A model generated the notes under the pieces. That model was not told the DNA's origin. It did no database searches and saw only the letters and a list, made by a program, of their open reading frames with translations. Positions 1 to 9,065 of a stretch of 64,000 nucleotides of DNA are shown here, in pieces. Each line of letters begins with the position of its first letter. Position 1 is the first letter of the stretch. This stretch comes from Stieleria magnilauensis (GTDB lineage Bacteria; Planctomycetota; Planctomycetia; Pirellulales; Pirellulaceae). The stretch covers positions 7,566,233-7,630,232 of the forward strand of contig CP036432.1 in the NCBI GenBank assembly GCA_007753675.1, in the 5' to 3' direction. Position numbers and translations under genes: made by a program.

Positions 1-1365
1 GTAGTCCAAAATCGGGTCATAAGCACCGCCTTCGTTGGAATAGAGCGCGTGGTTGCGTGCGGTGGAAAACCATTCGCCGGTGCTCGGTCGACAGCGTTTG
101 ACGGCCGACATCAGATCACCCGTCGTGATCGGTTTGGGCAATCCCGTTTTCACTGCTTCCTTCAATTTCGTTTCAACCGCGGTGTCGACGACCGAGTTCA
201 AATCCGCACCCGAAAAGTCCGCGGTTTTGGCGGCGAGTTTTTCCAGGTTGATCTTCTCCGTCGGCTTTCCGGCAAGTGCCAGTTTCAAGATTTCGATGCG
301 AGCTTCCGCGTCCGGCGGCGGGACAAAAATGATTCGATCGAATCGGCCGGGGCGACGAAACGCGCTGTCCAAGTGCCACGGTGCGTTCGTGGCGGCGAGA
401 AACAAGACGCCGTCATTGTCCGTCTCCACGCCGTCCAGCTCGGACAAGAACTGATTGATCAGATGTCGGCCGCTGCTGCGACGCATGTCCGATCGGCTGG
501 CACCGAGCGCGTCGACTTCGTCAAAGAACACGACGCAGGGACGGTTGCGACGGGCTTGCTGGAACAGATTGTGGAGGTTCTTTTCGCTGTTGCCGACCCA
601 CATGTCCAAGACATCGCTGATTCCGATGCTCAAGAATCCCGCATCGATTTCTCCGGCCGTCGCCCGCGCGAGCATCGTTTTGCCACATCCCGGCGGCCCG
701 TACATCAAAATGCCTCCGCCGACTTTTTTTCCGTAGGCGGCAAACATCTCGGCATGTTGCAGCGGATAGATGATTTTGACGCGGATGTCTTCTTTCACAT
801 CGGTCATGCCGCCGACATCGTCGAACTTGATCGACGGGGTCTCCAGGTCCGCGAATGATTCGTCGTCGATGTCCTGTTGGTCGAACCCCGCTTCGTCAAC
901 GTCGTCCAGCCAGCTGGCCGGTGTACGCTGGGCGGACTCGTCGGACTCGGATTCGAAGTTCAGGCCGAGCAGGCTTTCGAACGCCGCATCCGACAGATCG
1001 GGGTCGGCGTCGATCGCGTCTTTGTATTGATTGATCGCCGATCGAGTTTCGCCCTGGCCATGGAGCACACGGGCGTGCAGCAACAACGCCTCGGCCGGCG
1101 GATTTTTTTCGGCGACCAATGTTTCAAGGATTGCCAGTGCGTGCGAAAGCCGATTGGCGCGTCGGTAGCTGTCGGCGAGCCCGAGTTGCAGTTGGGTGTT
1201 GCCGGGGTGATGATGGAGCGCATCTCGATAGACCTGGGCGGCTTCCTCAGCCCGCGACATTTGCAGCAGCGTTTTGGCGAGGTGGTCCGCCAACGCAATG
1301 TTCTCAGGTGCCAAACGAACGGCTTGGAGCAAGGCATCCAAGGCGACTTGGTTGGGGTCATTCAT
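1..1365 (-). CDS. TPR-containing AAA ATPase (3' end beyond window)
   Basis: Read on the minus strand from an ATG at 1365 to the window edge without a stop: 455 residues, C-terminus missing. The first ~105 residues are alanine/leucine-rich helical pairs of TPR type; an acidic linker follows. A classical AAA module starts near residue 165: Walker A GPPGCGKT near residue 221, Walker B VVFFDEVDAL near 280, then an R-rich second region of homology (AFRRPGRFDR) and the AAA lid. This resembles the FtsH/VCP-type AAA fold without protease or transmembrane parts, so a remodelling or chaperone role is likely; the substrate is unknown. A 44-residue membrane protein lies 39 bp upstream on the same strand and may be co-transcribed. 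Family assignment is secure, function is inference. Confidence 0.9.
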   Translation of the reverse strand, partial: MNDPNQVALDALLQAVRLAPENIALADHLAKTLLQMSRAEEAAQVYRDALHHHPGNTQLQLGLADSYRRANRLSHALAILETLVAEKNPPAEALLLHARVLHGQGETRSAINQYKDAIDADPDLSDAAFESLLGLNFESESDESAQRTPASWLDDVDEAGFDQQDIDDESFADLETPSIKFDDVGGMTDVKEDIRVKIIYPLQHAEMFAAYGKKVGGGILMYGPPGCGKTMLARATAGEIDAGFLSIGISDVLDMWVGNSEKNLHNLFQQARRNRPCVVFFDEVDALGASRSDMRRSSGRHLINQFLSELDGVETDNDGVLFLAATNAPWHLDSAFRRPGRFDRIIFVPPPDAEARIEILKLALAGKPTEKINLEKLAAKTADFSGADLNSVVDTAVETKLKEAVKTGLPKPITTGDLMSAVKRCRPSTGEWFSTARNHALYSNEGGAYDPILDY

Positions 1366-1404
1366 GACGTTTTTCTTGGTGGGTCGATGAACGTGGGCTT
1401 GGGC

Positions 1405-1539
1405 TTATTCACCCAGACCGGCGATCGAGTGCACACAGGCAATGGTGGCAATCAAGCCGATCAGGGACAGCACGATGATCGGCAACCATGACGGGCCGGC
1501 TTTGTCGAATCGATCGAAGAGTCGTTGGGAAGCGTTCAT
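1405..1539 (-). CDS. small single-span membrane protein (44 aa)
   Basis: ATG at 1539, stop TAA at 1405-1407. The N-terminal ~18 residues are polar and basic (NASQRLFDRFDKAGPS), followed by one hydrophobic stretch of about 20 residues (LPIIVLSLIGLIATIAC), then a short tail. It is a plausible single-pass membrane protein lying 39 bp upstream of the AAA ATPase on the same strand, which suggests one transcript. No family was recognised. Codon use is like neighbouring genes (C/G third positions). It could be a chance reading frame, but the start, hydrophobic profile and position argue for a real gene. Confidence 0.55.
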   Translation of the reverse strand: MNASQRLFDRFDKAGPSWLPIIVLSLIGLIATIACVHSIAGLGE

Positions 1540-1785
1540 GGATCGTTAGCGGTGGGAAGTTGCCGAGGAAAGGAAACCCGGTCCACGACATGCTAACAGT
1601 TGAGCATGCCAAGTACGACCGGCGGATCGCAGGATCGGTGATCCCAGGCGATGGTTCGACCGTTTTCCACCTGCAGGCCATTTTATGCTTGAGATCGGCG
1701 GTTAGAATGACACACCGGCAGTGCCCTTTCACTCAGTCCAGAGGTCTTGGAAGCGGGGCCGTGAACCACGGTCGCTGATCGCCCC

Positions 1786-2892
1786 ATGATCTATCAACGT
1801 CTCCTTCGTCCACTGTTGTTTCGCTTTGATCCGGAGTGGGCGCACGATCAAGCGATCGCCTGGGGGGCGGTGGCCACGCGAATTCCCGGTCTGCTTCGCT
1901 GTGCGTCACGGATGCATCGCGTCGAAGATTCGCGGCTAAACATCCAGGTCGCCGGAATCTCTTTCGAGAATCCTCTCGGTCTGGCCGCGGGGTACGACAA
2001 ATCGGGACGCGCGGTCGCGGCGATGGCGTCCTTGGGGTTCGGCCACCTCGAAATTGGATCGGTTTCGGCGATGCCCTCGGCGGGAAACGCCAAACCGCGT
2101 TTATGGCGATTGCCGATCGATCACGCGATCTGCGTTCATTACGGATTACCCAACGACGGTGCCGCCGCGGTCGCGAAACGATTGCAAGGCCAGTCGATCA
2201 GCACTCCGTTGGGGATCAACTTGGTCAACACCAATCATGGCGAGTGTTTGGGCGCGTTGAGCAACGACGAGATCATTCAGGACTACGTCACCGCGGCCGA
2301 AACGTTGCAGGCGTGTGCGTCGTATTTCATGCTGAATCTGAGCTGTCCCAACACCTCTGATGGCCGAGCTTTTTTTGACACGCCGGGACGCCTCCGCGAG
2401 CTACTTGATCGACTGGCATCGATTTCCATCGACGTCCCCCTGTTTCTGAAACTCTCGCCAGACTGGGACGATGCAGCAATCGATCGGATCTTGCAGACCG
2501 TTGATGGCTTCGATTCGGTCGCCGGGTTCATGTTCAATTTGTCGTCGCGGCGGAGGTCGGGTTTGGCGACGCCGCGCGAGATTTGGAACGATTGGCCCGG
2601 CGCGATATCGGGTAAGCCGACAAGGGAATGGATGGACGGGCGGATCGTCAGTCTGTACCGGAAAATGGATCGCCGGCGTTATCGGATCATCGCCGCGGGC
2701 GGAGTGGTGACCGCCGAGGATGCCTATCGCAAACTCCGCGCGGGCGCCTCGCTGGTTCAGTTGTTGACGGCGCTGGTGTACGAAGGTCCGGGAGTGGTTC
2801 GCCGGATCAATCGTGGGCTGCTGAAATTAATGGAGCGGGACGGCGTCTCGCACGTCGCGGACATCGTGGGCACGGATGCCGATCCATCGTAG
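1786..2892 (+). CDS. pyrD: dihydroorotate dehydrogenase, class-2-like with a Cys at the base position
   Basis: 368 residues. Dihydroorotate dehydrogenase oxidises dihydroorotate to orotate in pyrimidine synthesis using FMN. The N-terminal helical extension (IYQRLLRPLLFRFDPEWAH) is the membrane/quinone-binding extension of class 2 enzymes, and the AAGYDKSG, GNAKPRLWRLP, AAGGV and ASLVQLLTALVYEGPG blocks fit that family. The catalytic loop reads NLSCPNT: class 2 enzymes normally have Ser (SSPN) and class 1 enzymes Cys (SCPN) at that base position, so this protein mixes features. The usual NKDT-type segment is also altered to VNTNHG, and the ATNTT-like block to FNLSS. It stands alone between divergent neighbours. 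Likely a functional pyrD; a paralogue with altered substrate is the alternative. Confidence 0.85.
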   Translation: MIYQRLLRPLLFRFDPEWAHDQAIAWGAVATRIPGLLRCASRMHRVEDSRLNIQVAGISFENPLGLAAGYDKSGRAVAAMASLGFGHLEIGSVSAMPSAGNAKPRLWRLPIDHAICVHYGLPNDGAAAVAKRLQGQSISTPLGINLVNTNHGECLGALSNDEIIQDYVTAAETLQACASYFMLNLSCPNTSDGRAFFDTPGRLRELLDRLASISIDVPLFLKLSPDWDDAAIDRILQTVDGFDSVAGFMFNLSSRRRSGLATPREIWNDWPGAISGKPTREWMDGRIVSLYRKMDRRRYRIIAAGGVVTAEDAYRKLRAGASLVQLLTALVYEGPGVVRRINRGLLKLMERDGVSHVADIVGTDADPS

Positions 2893-2900
2893 CGCATGCC

Positions 2901-2926
2901 GTGGCGTACGCTTCCAGCTTGCGATC
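2901..2926 (-). repeat. dispersed repeat, AAGCTGGAAGC core
   Basis: Contains GTGGCGTACGCTTCCAGCTT, the reverse complement of the AAGCTGGAAGC(G/T)TACGCCAC core that is also found at 6789-6813, 41471-41493 and four times at 50037-50138. It lies just downstream of pyrD. Confidence 0.7.
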
Positions 2927-2994
2927 CGGGCCGAAGGCCCGTGGCGATGTAGGGGATGCTGTGCCCGCCATGGTTGAAGCACCGCGGTACCGAC

Positions 2995-3216
2995 TCACTT
3001 CAGTCGAATCCAACGCAGTCCGTTAAACATCTCGACGTCGTGCGGCTTGACGCGGAGCAGCCAACGACCGTCGCGAAAGACAACGGTCGATCGCGTGCGG
3101 CCGATCGGTTCGTCAAAGTGATTCGTCTTTGTTGTCTTGTAAGAAAACCACTCGGAGCGATGGTTGGCCTTGCAGATTTCCACCTGGATTCCCCTGCCCA
3201 CTCGAAACGATTGCAT
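2995..3216 (-). CDS. small hypothetical protein (73 aa)
   Basis: The start is placed at the ATG at 3216 because a GGGAGG ribosome-binding site sits about 8 bases upstream; an earlier in-frame ATG at 3249 lacks one. The product is basic with a predominantly beta character (VFRDGRWLLRVKPHDVEMF) and contains no signal peptide or membrane span. No family recognised. It stands alone between pyrD and a CBM9-like gene. Confidence 0.5.
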   Translation of the reverse strand: MQSFRVGRGIQVEICKANHRSEWFSYKTTKTNHFDEPIGRTRSTVVFRDGRWLLRVKPHDVEMFNGLRWIRLK

Positions 3217-3299
3217 CGCACATTCCTCCCTGGTTGATTGACGCGGCAATCATCCGTCGGGTGTGCGACACCCTTGGTCACTGAGCTTGGACGCGATGT

Positions 3300-3983
3300 C
3301 TACTCGGCGGCCGGCTGCAGAACCAACGTGCCGAAGTTTGACGTGTCTTGCCAGGAATCGTCGTCGGTGTGATTCCATTTGGCGACCGCGCCGCGTTCGC
3401 CGCTGCCCGGGTCGTCGTTGACTTGCAGTTCGACGCCCAACTTTCGGCCGGCGGTCAGTGGTTCGCCCTGGATCTTGATCGCCATTTCGACGACGTAGCC
3501 CGTTTTGGTTTTGCGAGCAGCCGCTTTCAAGTTGGATTCGTCAAAACCGGCGACTTGCCCCGACAGTTCGCCTTTGTAATTGACCCGGTATTGTGCGTCG
3601 TCGGATTCATAATAGGTTGTTCGTTTTTGGTTCTCATCCAAGAAGAATTCGACCGAATCCTGGGCCCATGAATCACTCGCGTCAGCGGACAGGTTCGAGT
3701 CTTTGACCTGCCAAAGTGCGTAGAGATGATCTTTGTCCCACAGCACGCGCACGGTCGCCGTCGCCATCTCGTCTTCGTCGACGGCAAGTAACCCTTCGAC
3801 GGGCTTGTTGACGTTGACGCGGGGCGCCTTCTTCCACGCTTCGTCGACCTTGCCATCGATCTCGGGAGTTCCCTGGATCGCCTTGATCGTCGGTTCCTGT
3901 GGTTTGGGTTTCGCGTCCTCCTGGGCGACGGTCGGGCTGACAAAGGCGAGGCATACGGCGGAGAGTAGGGTCAGGCGGTTCAT
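3300..3983 (-). CDS. secreted CBM9-like sugar-binding protein
   Basis: 227 residues with a cleavable signal peptide (MNRLTLLSAVCLAFVSPTVAQ). The mature part matches the family 9 carbohydrate-binding / DOMON-like beta-sandwich: IDGKVDEAWKKAP at the start, a central VRVLWDKDHLYALWQVKD strand pair, the DSVEFFLDENQ block, and a C-terminal GYVVEMAIK strand. These domains bind sugars or, in related proteins, haem. It is divergent from the sulfatase gene and shares a ~110 bp intergenic region with it, consistent with joint control. Probable role: binding of oligosaccharide at the cell surface or in the periplasm. Confidence 0.75.
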   Translation of the reverse strand: MNRLTLLSAVCLAFVSPTVAQEDAKPKPQEPTIKAIQGTPEIDGKVDEAWKKAPRVNVNKPVEGLLAVDEDEMATATVRVLWDKDHLYALWQVKDSNLSADASDSWAQDSVEFFLDENQKRTTYYESDDAQYRVNYKGELSGQVAGFDESNLKAAARKTKTGYVVEMAIKIQGEPLTAGRKLGVELQVNDDPGSGERGAVAKWNHTDDDSWQDTSNFGTLVLQPAAE

Positions 3984-4091
3984 GATTGGAATTCCAATGA
4001 CGAGGGGAGGTGAAAAGTGGAATGCCCATCGATGTTATACTGTCGCCAGGGGAGACTCTGTGTCCGAAAAGGCGTCCACTGGGGCCAATCG

Positions 4092-5669
4092 ATGAACTAT
4101 TTCCGTTTGCTTGTACTGGTGCTCTTGGGCGCGTCGTGTGTCGCCGCGGACGAGCGACCCAACATTCTGTTCATTTATACCGACGACCAGTCGTCGCGAA
4201 CGGTCGGTTGCTATCCCGATTCGTTTGACTGGGTGGAAACGCCCAATCTCGACGAACTCGCCAAGACCGGAGTCCGGTTTTCACATGCTTACATCGGGTC
4301 CTGGTGCATGCCTTCGCGGGCCACGCTGTTGACCGGGTTGCACCAGCACGGGATCGAGTCCATGCGGATGGTCGGCCAATATCCCGGCAGCGACTACGAT
4401 CCGAAACAGTGCCGATTCTGGCCAAGCGTGTTTCGTGCCAACGGATACACAACCGCTCAGATCGGCAAGTGGCACACGGGGATTGATCCCGGTTACGGCC
4501 GCGACTGGGATTATCAAATCGTGTGGAACCGGCCACGTCATCCCGAGAATTCGCCGAACTATTACGACAACCAGTTGATCAGCAAGAACGGCGGCCCGCC
4601 GAAGATGACCAAGGGCTATAGCACCGACAATTACACCCATTGGGCGGTCGAGTACATTCACGGTGAAGGCCGCGCGGCGGACAAGCCCTGGTACCTCTGG
4701 CTCTGTTACGGAGCCGTGCACGGACCGTTCACGCCGGCCGACCGCCATTTGGACGAGTACCCCGGCATCGATGTGCCGTTCCCCGCCGATGTCTATCCGC
4801 CGCGGCCGGGAAAGCCGAAGTACGTTCGCGAAATGGAGTTCTGGGAACCCGGCCCCGACGGCGTGCCGGTTGAACGCAAGGTCCGCGACTTAGGCCCTGT
4901 CGGCATGAAGGACATTCCTGGACGCCCGCTCGCCGATTGGATTCGCCAATACCATCAGGGCGTATTGGCCATCGACGAGGGAGTCGGCCGCCTGATGAAA
5001 GCACTCAAGGATTCCGGACAAGATGAAAACACCCTGGTCGTCTTTACGTCCGACCAAGGGTTTGCGTGGGGCCAAAAGGGGTTCAAGTCCAAAGTCGCTC
5101 CGTATCGGGGGACGGTCGAAGCGCCGTTGATCATTCGTCCGCCCGGAAAGATCGCTGATCGTTGTGCCGGACGGGTCATCGAGCAACCGGTCAGCGGCGT
5201 CGACTTGCCGCCGACGTTCTTTCGGTTTGCCGGAATCGATCTGCCCTGGAAGATGCACGGGTTTGATCTCAGCGAATTGTTTCAGTCGAAGGCGGAAAAC
5301 TGGAATCACCATGCCATGCTGGTCCATACCGCGAAACAATACGGATCGGCGACCGATCAAATTCCGGCAAGCGATGATCCCGATTTGTACCATGGGCCAG
5401 GCGTCCCCTGGTACGTCATGTTGTGTGAAGGGCGTTACAAGTACATCCGTAATCTGGTCGCCGGTGAAACCGAAGAGTTGTACGACACGGAAAACGACCG
5501 CGAGGAATTGATCAACCTGGCGCACGACCCGACAAACGATCCTCTTTTGGAACGATTGCGGAACGCGACGGTCGATGAATTGAAACGCACCGAAGCGGGA
5601 TTCGTCGATCAGCTTCCGCCAGTCGGGACCGAGCAAATCCGAAAAACGATGAAAGGAACTGAGGAATGA
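4092..5669 (+). CDS. sulfatase (Cys-type, formylglycine-dependent)
   Basis: 525 residues from the ATG at 4092, chosen because a signal peptide (MNYFRLLVLVLLGASCVAA) follows at once. Sulfatases hydrolyse sulfate esters of polysaccharides or small molecules. The signature CMPSRATLLTG has the Cys (residue 72) that is converted to formylglycine; the N-terminal metal site reads YTDDQ; GKWHTG carries a conserved Lys/His; TSDQGFAWGQKG is the second metal-binding block. A maturase is required but none lies in this window. It overlaps the next gene by 4 bp (ATGA), so the two are translationally coupled. Substrate class cannot be told from the sequence. Confidence 0.93.
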   Translation: MNYFRLLVLVLLGASCVAADERPNILFIYTDDQSSRTVGCYPDSFDWVETPNLDELAKTGVRFSHAYIGSWCMPSRATLLTGLHQHGIESMRMVGQYPGSDYDPKQCRFWPSVFRANGYTTAQIGKWHTGIDPGYGRDWDYQIVWNRPRHPENSPNYYDNQLISKNGGPPKMTKGYSTDNYTHWAVEYIHGEGRAADKPWYLWLCYGAVHGPFTPADRHLDEYPGIDVPFPADVYPPRPGKPKYVREMEFWEPGPDGVPVERKVRDLGPVGMKDIPGRPLADWIRQYHQGVLAIDEGVGRLMKALKDSGQDENTLVVFTSDQGFAWGQKGFKSKVAPYRGTVEAPLIIRPPGKIADRCAGRVIEQPVSGVDLPPTFFRFAGIDLPWKMHGFDLSELFQSKAENWNHHAMLVHTAKQYGSATDQIPASDDPDLYHGPGVPWYVMLCEGRYKYIRNLVAGETEELYDTENDREELINLAHDPTNDPLLERLRNATVDELKRTEAGFVDQLPPVGTEQIRKTMKGTEE

Positions 5670-6712
5670 ATCGCAGTGTGTTCGGCAATCGATGCCGTGT
5701 TGGGTTGTGGGTCGTGGTGGCCGTCTGTGCAATAGGACGATCGTCGATCGCACAAGATTATCGTCCGCCCCGGTGTGAGATCGTGCCGTTGGCCGATCAT
5801 CAAGTCTCGCTGCGAATCGATGGTCGTGAAAAGCTGCGTTGGCACTATGGTGAGCAGTACCCGCGACCGTTTTTTTATCCGTTCAACGGACCATCGGGAG
5901 AAACATTGACGCGGATGGGGCACCCGGGCGCCCAGAATCATGATCACCATCGATCCGTCTGGTTTGCCCACCACAAAGTCGACGGAATCAATTTTTGGGC
6001 CGACGGCACCGGATCAAAAATCCGACAAACCCACTGGTACCGTTACCGAGATGGAGATGAAGAAGCCGTCATGGCGACACACTTGGTGTGGATCGACGGC
6101 GAAGGTGTTGAGCGGATGCAACAGGACGTCGTCGTCGCGCTGATGGGCATCGACAACGATGCGGAATCCGCCGAGCATGCGGTCGAGTTTCAGCTCGCGT
6201 TTCGTCCGGGCGAGGGACGAGACAAAGTAACGTTGGAGCAAACCAATTTCGGTTTCTTGGCCGTCCGCGTTGCCGCCAGTCTGTCAGCCTATTTCGGAGC
6301 CGGACGGCTGACCAACGACGCCGGGGTTCAAGGCGAACCAAGCCTGCACGAAAAGCGGTCTCGGTGGATGGATTATTCCGGACCGATCGCGGTTCCGGTC
6401 CCGGAAGGACGCAAGCTGGTCGAGGAAGGGATCACGTATTTTGATCACCCCAGCAATCCAGGCTTTCCGACGCATTGGCATGTTCGTCAAGACGGCTGGA
6501 TGGGAGCGTCACCGGGGATGAAGTTCGCGATTGAGGTTACCAACGAGAATCCGCTGGTCCTTCGCTATCTGCTGTATGCCCATTCAGGTTCCGCTGATTT
6601 GGAACGCGCCGAAACGGTCCACCATGCGTTTGCCAATCGTCCGGGGTTTCGAATCCGTAAACCGAATCAAGATGAACCGCACCGGCAGTATGAGGTGGAG
6701 CGGATGCGGTAG
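5666..6712 (+). CDS. secreted PmoA-like (DUF6807) protein
   Basis: 348 residues. The N-terminus carries a signal-like hydrophobic stretch (VGLWVVVAVCAIGRSSIAQ). The mature protein has the hallmark HPGAQNHDHHRSVWFAHHKV block with many histidines, a TEWHY-like central part and a C-terminal GRPGFRIRK region, as in the so-called PmoA/DUF6807 family common in Planctomycetes and Verrucomicrobia. Members are beta-rich and unlikely to be methane monooxygenase subunits; a role in sugar metabolism is suspected. It overlaps the sulfatase stop by 4 bp, so both probably act on the same substrate. Family is clear, reaction unknown. Confidence 0.8.
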   Translation: MNRSVFGNRCRVGLWVVVAVCAIGRSSIAQDYRPPRCEIVPLADHQVSLRIDGREKLRWHYGEQYPRPFFYPFNGPSGETLTRMGHPGAQNHDHHRSVWFAHHKVDGINFWADGTGSKIRQTHWYRYRDGDEEAVMATHLVWIDGEGVERMQQDVVVALMGIDNDAESAEHAVEFQLAFRPGEGRDKVTLEQTNFGFLAVRVAASLSAYFGAGRLTNDAGVQGEPSLHEKRSRWMDYSGPIAVPVPEGRKLVEEGITYFDHPSNPGFPTHWHVRQDGWMGASPGMKFAIEVTNENPLVLRYLLYAHSGSADLERAETVHHAFANRPGFRIRKPNQDEPHRQYEVERMR

Positions 6713-6788
6713 TGGAAGGTGTTGGGGCAAGACGATGGGGGCAAGACGATGGGTGGCGTCGGGCATGAGGACGAGGTGATCCAGGAGA

Positions 6789-6813
6789 CTCGCAAGCTGG
6801 AAGCTTACGCCAC
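6789..6813 (+). repeat. dispersed repeat, AAGCTGGAAGC core
   Basis: CTCGCAAGCTGGAAGCTTACGCCAC-type copy, nearly identical to the units at 50086-50138. It lies about 80 bp upstream of the aldo/keto reductase. Confidence 0.7.
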
Positions 6814-6890
6814 TGGTTGGGGATCGTCGGCAAACGTGTTAAAAGAATGGCCGGTCGGATGGACTGTTATTCTTTCTAGTGAGCACCTCG

Positions 6891-7928
6891 ATGCAGCAAC
6901 GTAGACTTGGACGCAGCGGAATCGTCGTCAGTGATATTTGTATGGGCACGATGACGTTCGGGCTTCAGTGTGACGAACCGACCAGTCATCGCATTTGCGA
7001 CACGGCGTTCGACGCCGGAATCGATTTTTTCGACGCCGCGGAAATCTATCCCGTGCCGCCGTCGGCCGAACGATTCGGAGTGACCGAAGAGATTGTCGGT
7101 CGCTGGTTGAGCACCAAACCACGCGACTCGGTGATCGTGGCGACGAAGGTGACCGGGCCCGGGCACGGCTGGTTCAAGCCGCCGGTCCGCCACGGAAAAA
7201 CCGCTTTAGATCGCAATCAAATCATCCGCGCCTGCGAAGATTCGCTGCGCCGGTTGGACACCGATTACATCGATTTGTACCAGACGCACTGGCCCGATCA
7301 CGGCATGCCGTATGAAGAGGTGTTGGGCGTGCTGACGGAACTGCGTGACGAAGGAAAAGTCCGTGTCATCGGCGCAAGCAACGAAACCTGTTGGGGCATG
7401 ATGAAGGCTTGTTGGGCGGCGGACGTTTACGACGTCGATCGCTACGAGACGGTGCAGAATAACTTCAGTCTGATCAACCGTCGCTGTGAAAGTGAGTTGG
7501 CGCAGGTCTGCCGCCGTGAAGGCATTTCGTTGCTGCCCTATTCGCCGCTCGGCGGTGGCGTGCTGACGGGCAAGTACCAGGATGGACCGCCGCCAGGGGC
7601 TCGCTTTACCGACTACCTGACCGGCGACGGGGAACGTCAGAAACGGATGGCCAAACGCTTCGTCAACGATCGCACGCTGGAGACCACGCGACGTCTGACC
7701 GAGATCGCCGGCAGCATCGGTGTCAGTGTGACCGCACTGGCGGTGGCCTGGAGTCGCCAGCATGACTTCGTCGCGTCAACCATCATCGGCGCCACGTCCG
7801 TCGAACAATTGAACGAATCGTTGGAAGCACGCGATCTGATTCTGTCCGATGAAATCTTGGCCCGCATCGACGAGGTCGACTTCGAGATCCCGACGCCGAT
7901 GACCGAAGACGGCCTGCGGCGTCTCTAG
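6891..7928 (+). CDS. aldo/keto reductase (Tas-like)
   Basis: 345 residues from the ATG at 6891 (a GTG at 6879 is an alternative). NADPH-dependent carbonyl reductase with a TIM-barrel fold. Catalytic tetrad blocks are visible: Asp and Tyr in [11 protein letters not shown], Lys in VIVATKV, His in [10 protein letters not shown]. The C-terminal cofactor region ([16 protein letters not shown]) is conserved and length fits the Tas/YajO-like subgroup. It has no signal peptide and is a single gene after the repeat at 6789. Substrate unknown. Confidence 0.9.
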   Translation: MQQRRLGRSGIVVSDICMGTMTFGLQCDEPTSHRICDTAFDAGIDFFDAAEIYPVPPSAERFGVTEEIVGRWLSTKPRDSVIVATKVTGPGHGWFKPPVRHGKTALDRNQIIRACEDSLRRLDTDYIDLYQTHWPDHGMPYEEVLGVLTELRDEGKVRVIGASNETCWGMMKACWAADVYDVDRYETVQNNFSLINRRCESELAQVCRREGISLLPYSPLGGGVLTGKYQDGPPPGARFTDYLTGDGERQKRMAKRFVNDRTLETTRRLTEIAGSIGVSVTALAVAWSRQHDFVASTIIGATSVEQLNESLEARDLILSDEILARIDEVDFEIPTPMTEDGLRRL

Positions 7929-7960
7929 TACGCAGGCAATTCCGAATGGTACGGGCCTAC

Positions 7961-8124
7961 GTGCTGGTGTGCAGGCTTTAGCCGCATCGTCTCGCTGCTC
8001 CGCAGCGACCGGGGATCGCCTAAAGGCTAGACACCAACGTGCGCTGGTGTGCAGGCTTTAGCCGCATCGTCTCGCTGCGTCGCAGCGACCGGGAATCGCC
8101 TCAAGGCTAGACACCAACGTGCGC
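7961..8124 (+). repeat. two tandem 80-bp palindromic repeats
   Basis: Two 80-bp copies, starting at 7961 and 8041, differ at only a few bases. Each begins with CTGGTGTGCAGGCTTTAGCC and ends with AAGGCTAGACACCAACGT, which are imperfect inverted repeats of each other, and has a small inner hairpin (CGCTGCNNCGCAGCG). They fill the gap between aldo/keto reductase and a convergent lipoprotein gene; a transcription-end or REP-like element is likely. Confidence 0.85.
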
Positions 8125-8140
8125 TGAATCCCGTGTCCGC

Positions 8141-8554
8141 TCAATTTTCGAACGTGCCGTAGGACCAGGTGACGGTTGTCGGCGGATGCAGCACGGTTTG
8201 GCCGATGCCTTGATTGGCGAATGCACCGTCGACTTTAAAGGTCCAGCCTTGGCTGGCATCGGTTTTGATGTCGCCGATCGAATCGACAAACGCGGTCGAC
8301 CCGCTACCGGAAACGCTCACCGGCACTTGCTCCACCATCCGCATCACCGTCTCCAGCGTCGTTCCGTCGGCGACGTCAGGAACCTGAATCGACTGCGTCG
8401 CCGCATCCGCGGATTGGATTTCGAGGGTCACCACGCCGACAGCCGCATCGGACCCTGGCGGTGGAGGCGTTTGGCCGCAACCGACGGCGACCAGTCCGAT
8501 CAACAGGCAGATCGATAACGTAAAAAAAGATCGCACGAAGACAAACTCGCTCAT
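8141..8554 (-). CDS. lipoprotein with DUF4430-like domain
   Basis: 137 residues. The lipoprotein signal ends in LVAVGC (lipobox Cys at about residue 26), followed by a Pro-rich spacer (GQTPPPPGSD). The mature part has the DUF4430 / transcobalamin C-terminal-like pattern: VDSIGDIKTDASQGWTFKVDG and a final VTWSYGTF strand. In other bacteria this small beta fold is found in surface or cofactor-binding proteins. Monocistronic, convergent with the aldo/keto reductase. Domain call moderate, function unknown. Confidence 0.7.
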   Translation of the reverse strand: MSEFVFVRSFFTLSICLLIGLVAVGCGQTPPPPGSDAAVGVVTLEIQSADAATQSIQVPDVADGTTLETVMRMVEQVPVSVSGSGSTAFVDSIGDIKTDASQGWTFKVDGAFANQGIGQTVLHPPTTVTWSYGTFEN

Positions 8555-8708
8555 TTAGATGCCAGGGAAGCCAGTGACCGACTGCCACTGACTTTAGCAC
8601 ATGGCTACACGTGGCGTCAGCCAGTGGCGCGCGATGGCGGCGGGACACTACAACGCGCCGCTCGCGAACGCTTCCCGCTGGGATGTGTTGCCGCGCTGGG
8701 GGCTCGCG

Positions 8709-9065
8709 TCAGTTCGTGTGGATCGAACTTCCGTCGGAGAGTTTGCTGAGGAAATCGGGCAGGATGCCGACGTAGCAATTGCAGTGTTTGCACACGCTGG
8801 CGGCAGTGCTGATGGCAACGCCACAGCGTGAACAGGGACGCAGCTTGGGTTCACGCTCGACCGCCGGGGCGGGAGCCGCGGGGGCGTCACCGAGGATCCG
8901 CACCACGGCCGTGTCCGTCACGTCCTGACGCACCTGGTAGCCGAATACAAATTTCTCGCTGCAACGCGGACAACGTACCGTCTCGCCGATCAGATTCGTG
9001 CCGCCGCGCAGCTTGTGTCCGCGCGGGCATCGGCAGGTGATTCGTTCTTGATCGTTTTGTTTCAT
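8709..9065 (-). CDS. small protein with two zinc ribbons
   Basis: 118 residues, no signal peptide. N-terminal zinc ribbon: CRCPRGHKLRG followed by VRCPRCSEKFVFGY; C-terminal ribbon: LRPCSRCGVAIS and VCKHCNCYVG. A Pro/Ala-rich linker (APAAPAPAVE) joins them. Such proteins are common in planctomycetes, where the first motif also appears at the start of larger membrane proteins. Likely cytoplasmic, structural zinc; no function assigned. Confidence 0.65.
   Translation of the reverse strand: MKQNDQERITCRCPRGHKLRGGTNLIGETVRCPRCSEKFVFGYQVRQDVTDTAVVRILGDAPAAPAPAVEREPKLRPCSRCGVAISTAASVCKHCNCYVGILPDFLSKLSDGSSIHTN

Noticed and set aside
5666-6712. Methane monooxygenase subunit, as the PmoA name might suggest
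   Set aside because: The protein is soluble-type and His-rich in a different pattern; there are no pmoB/pmoC genes. The family label is historical.
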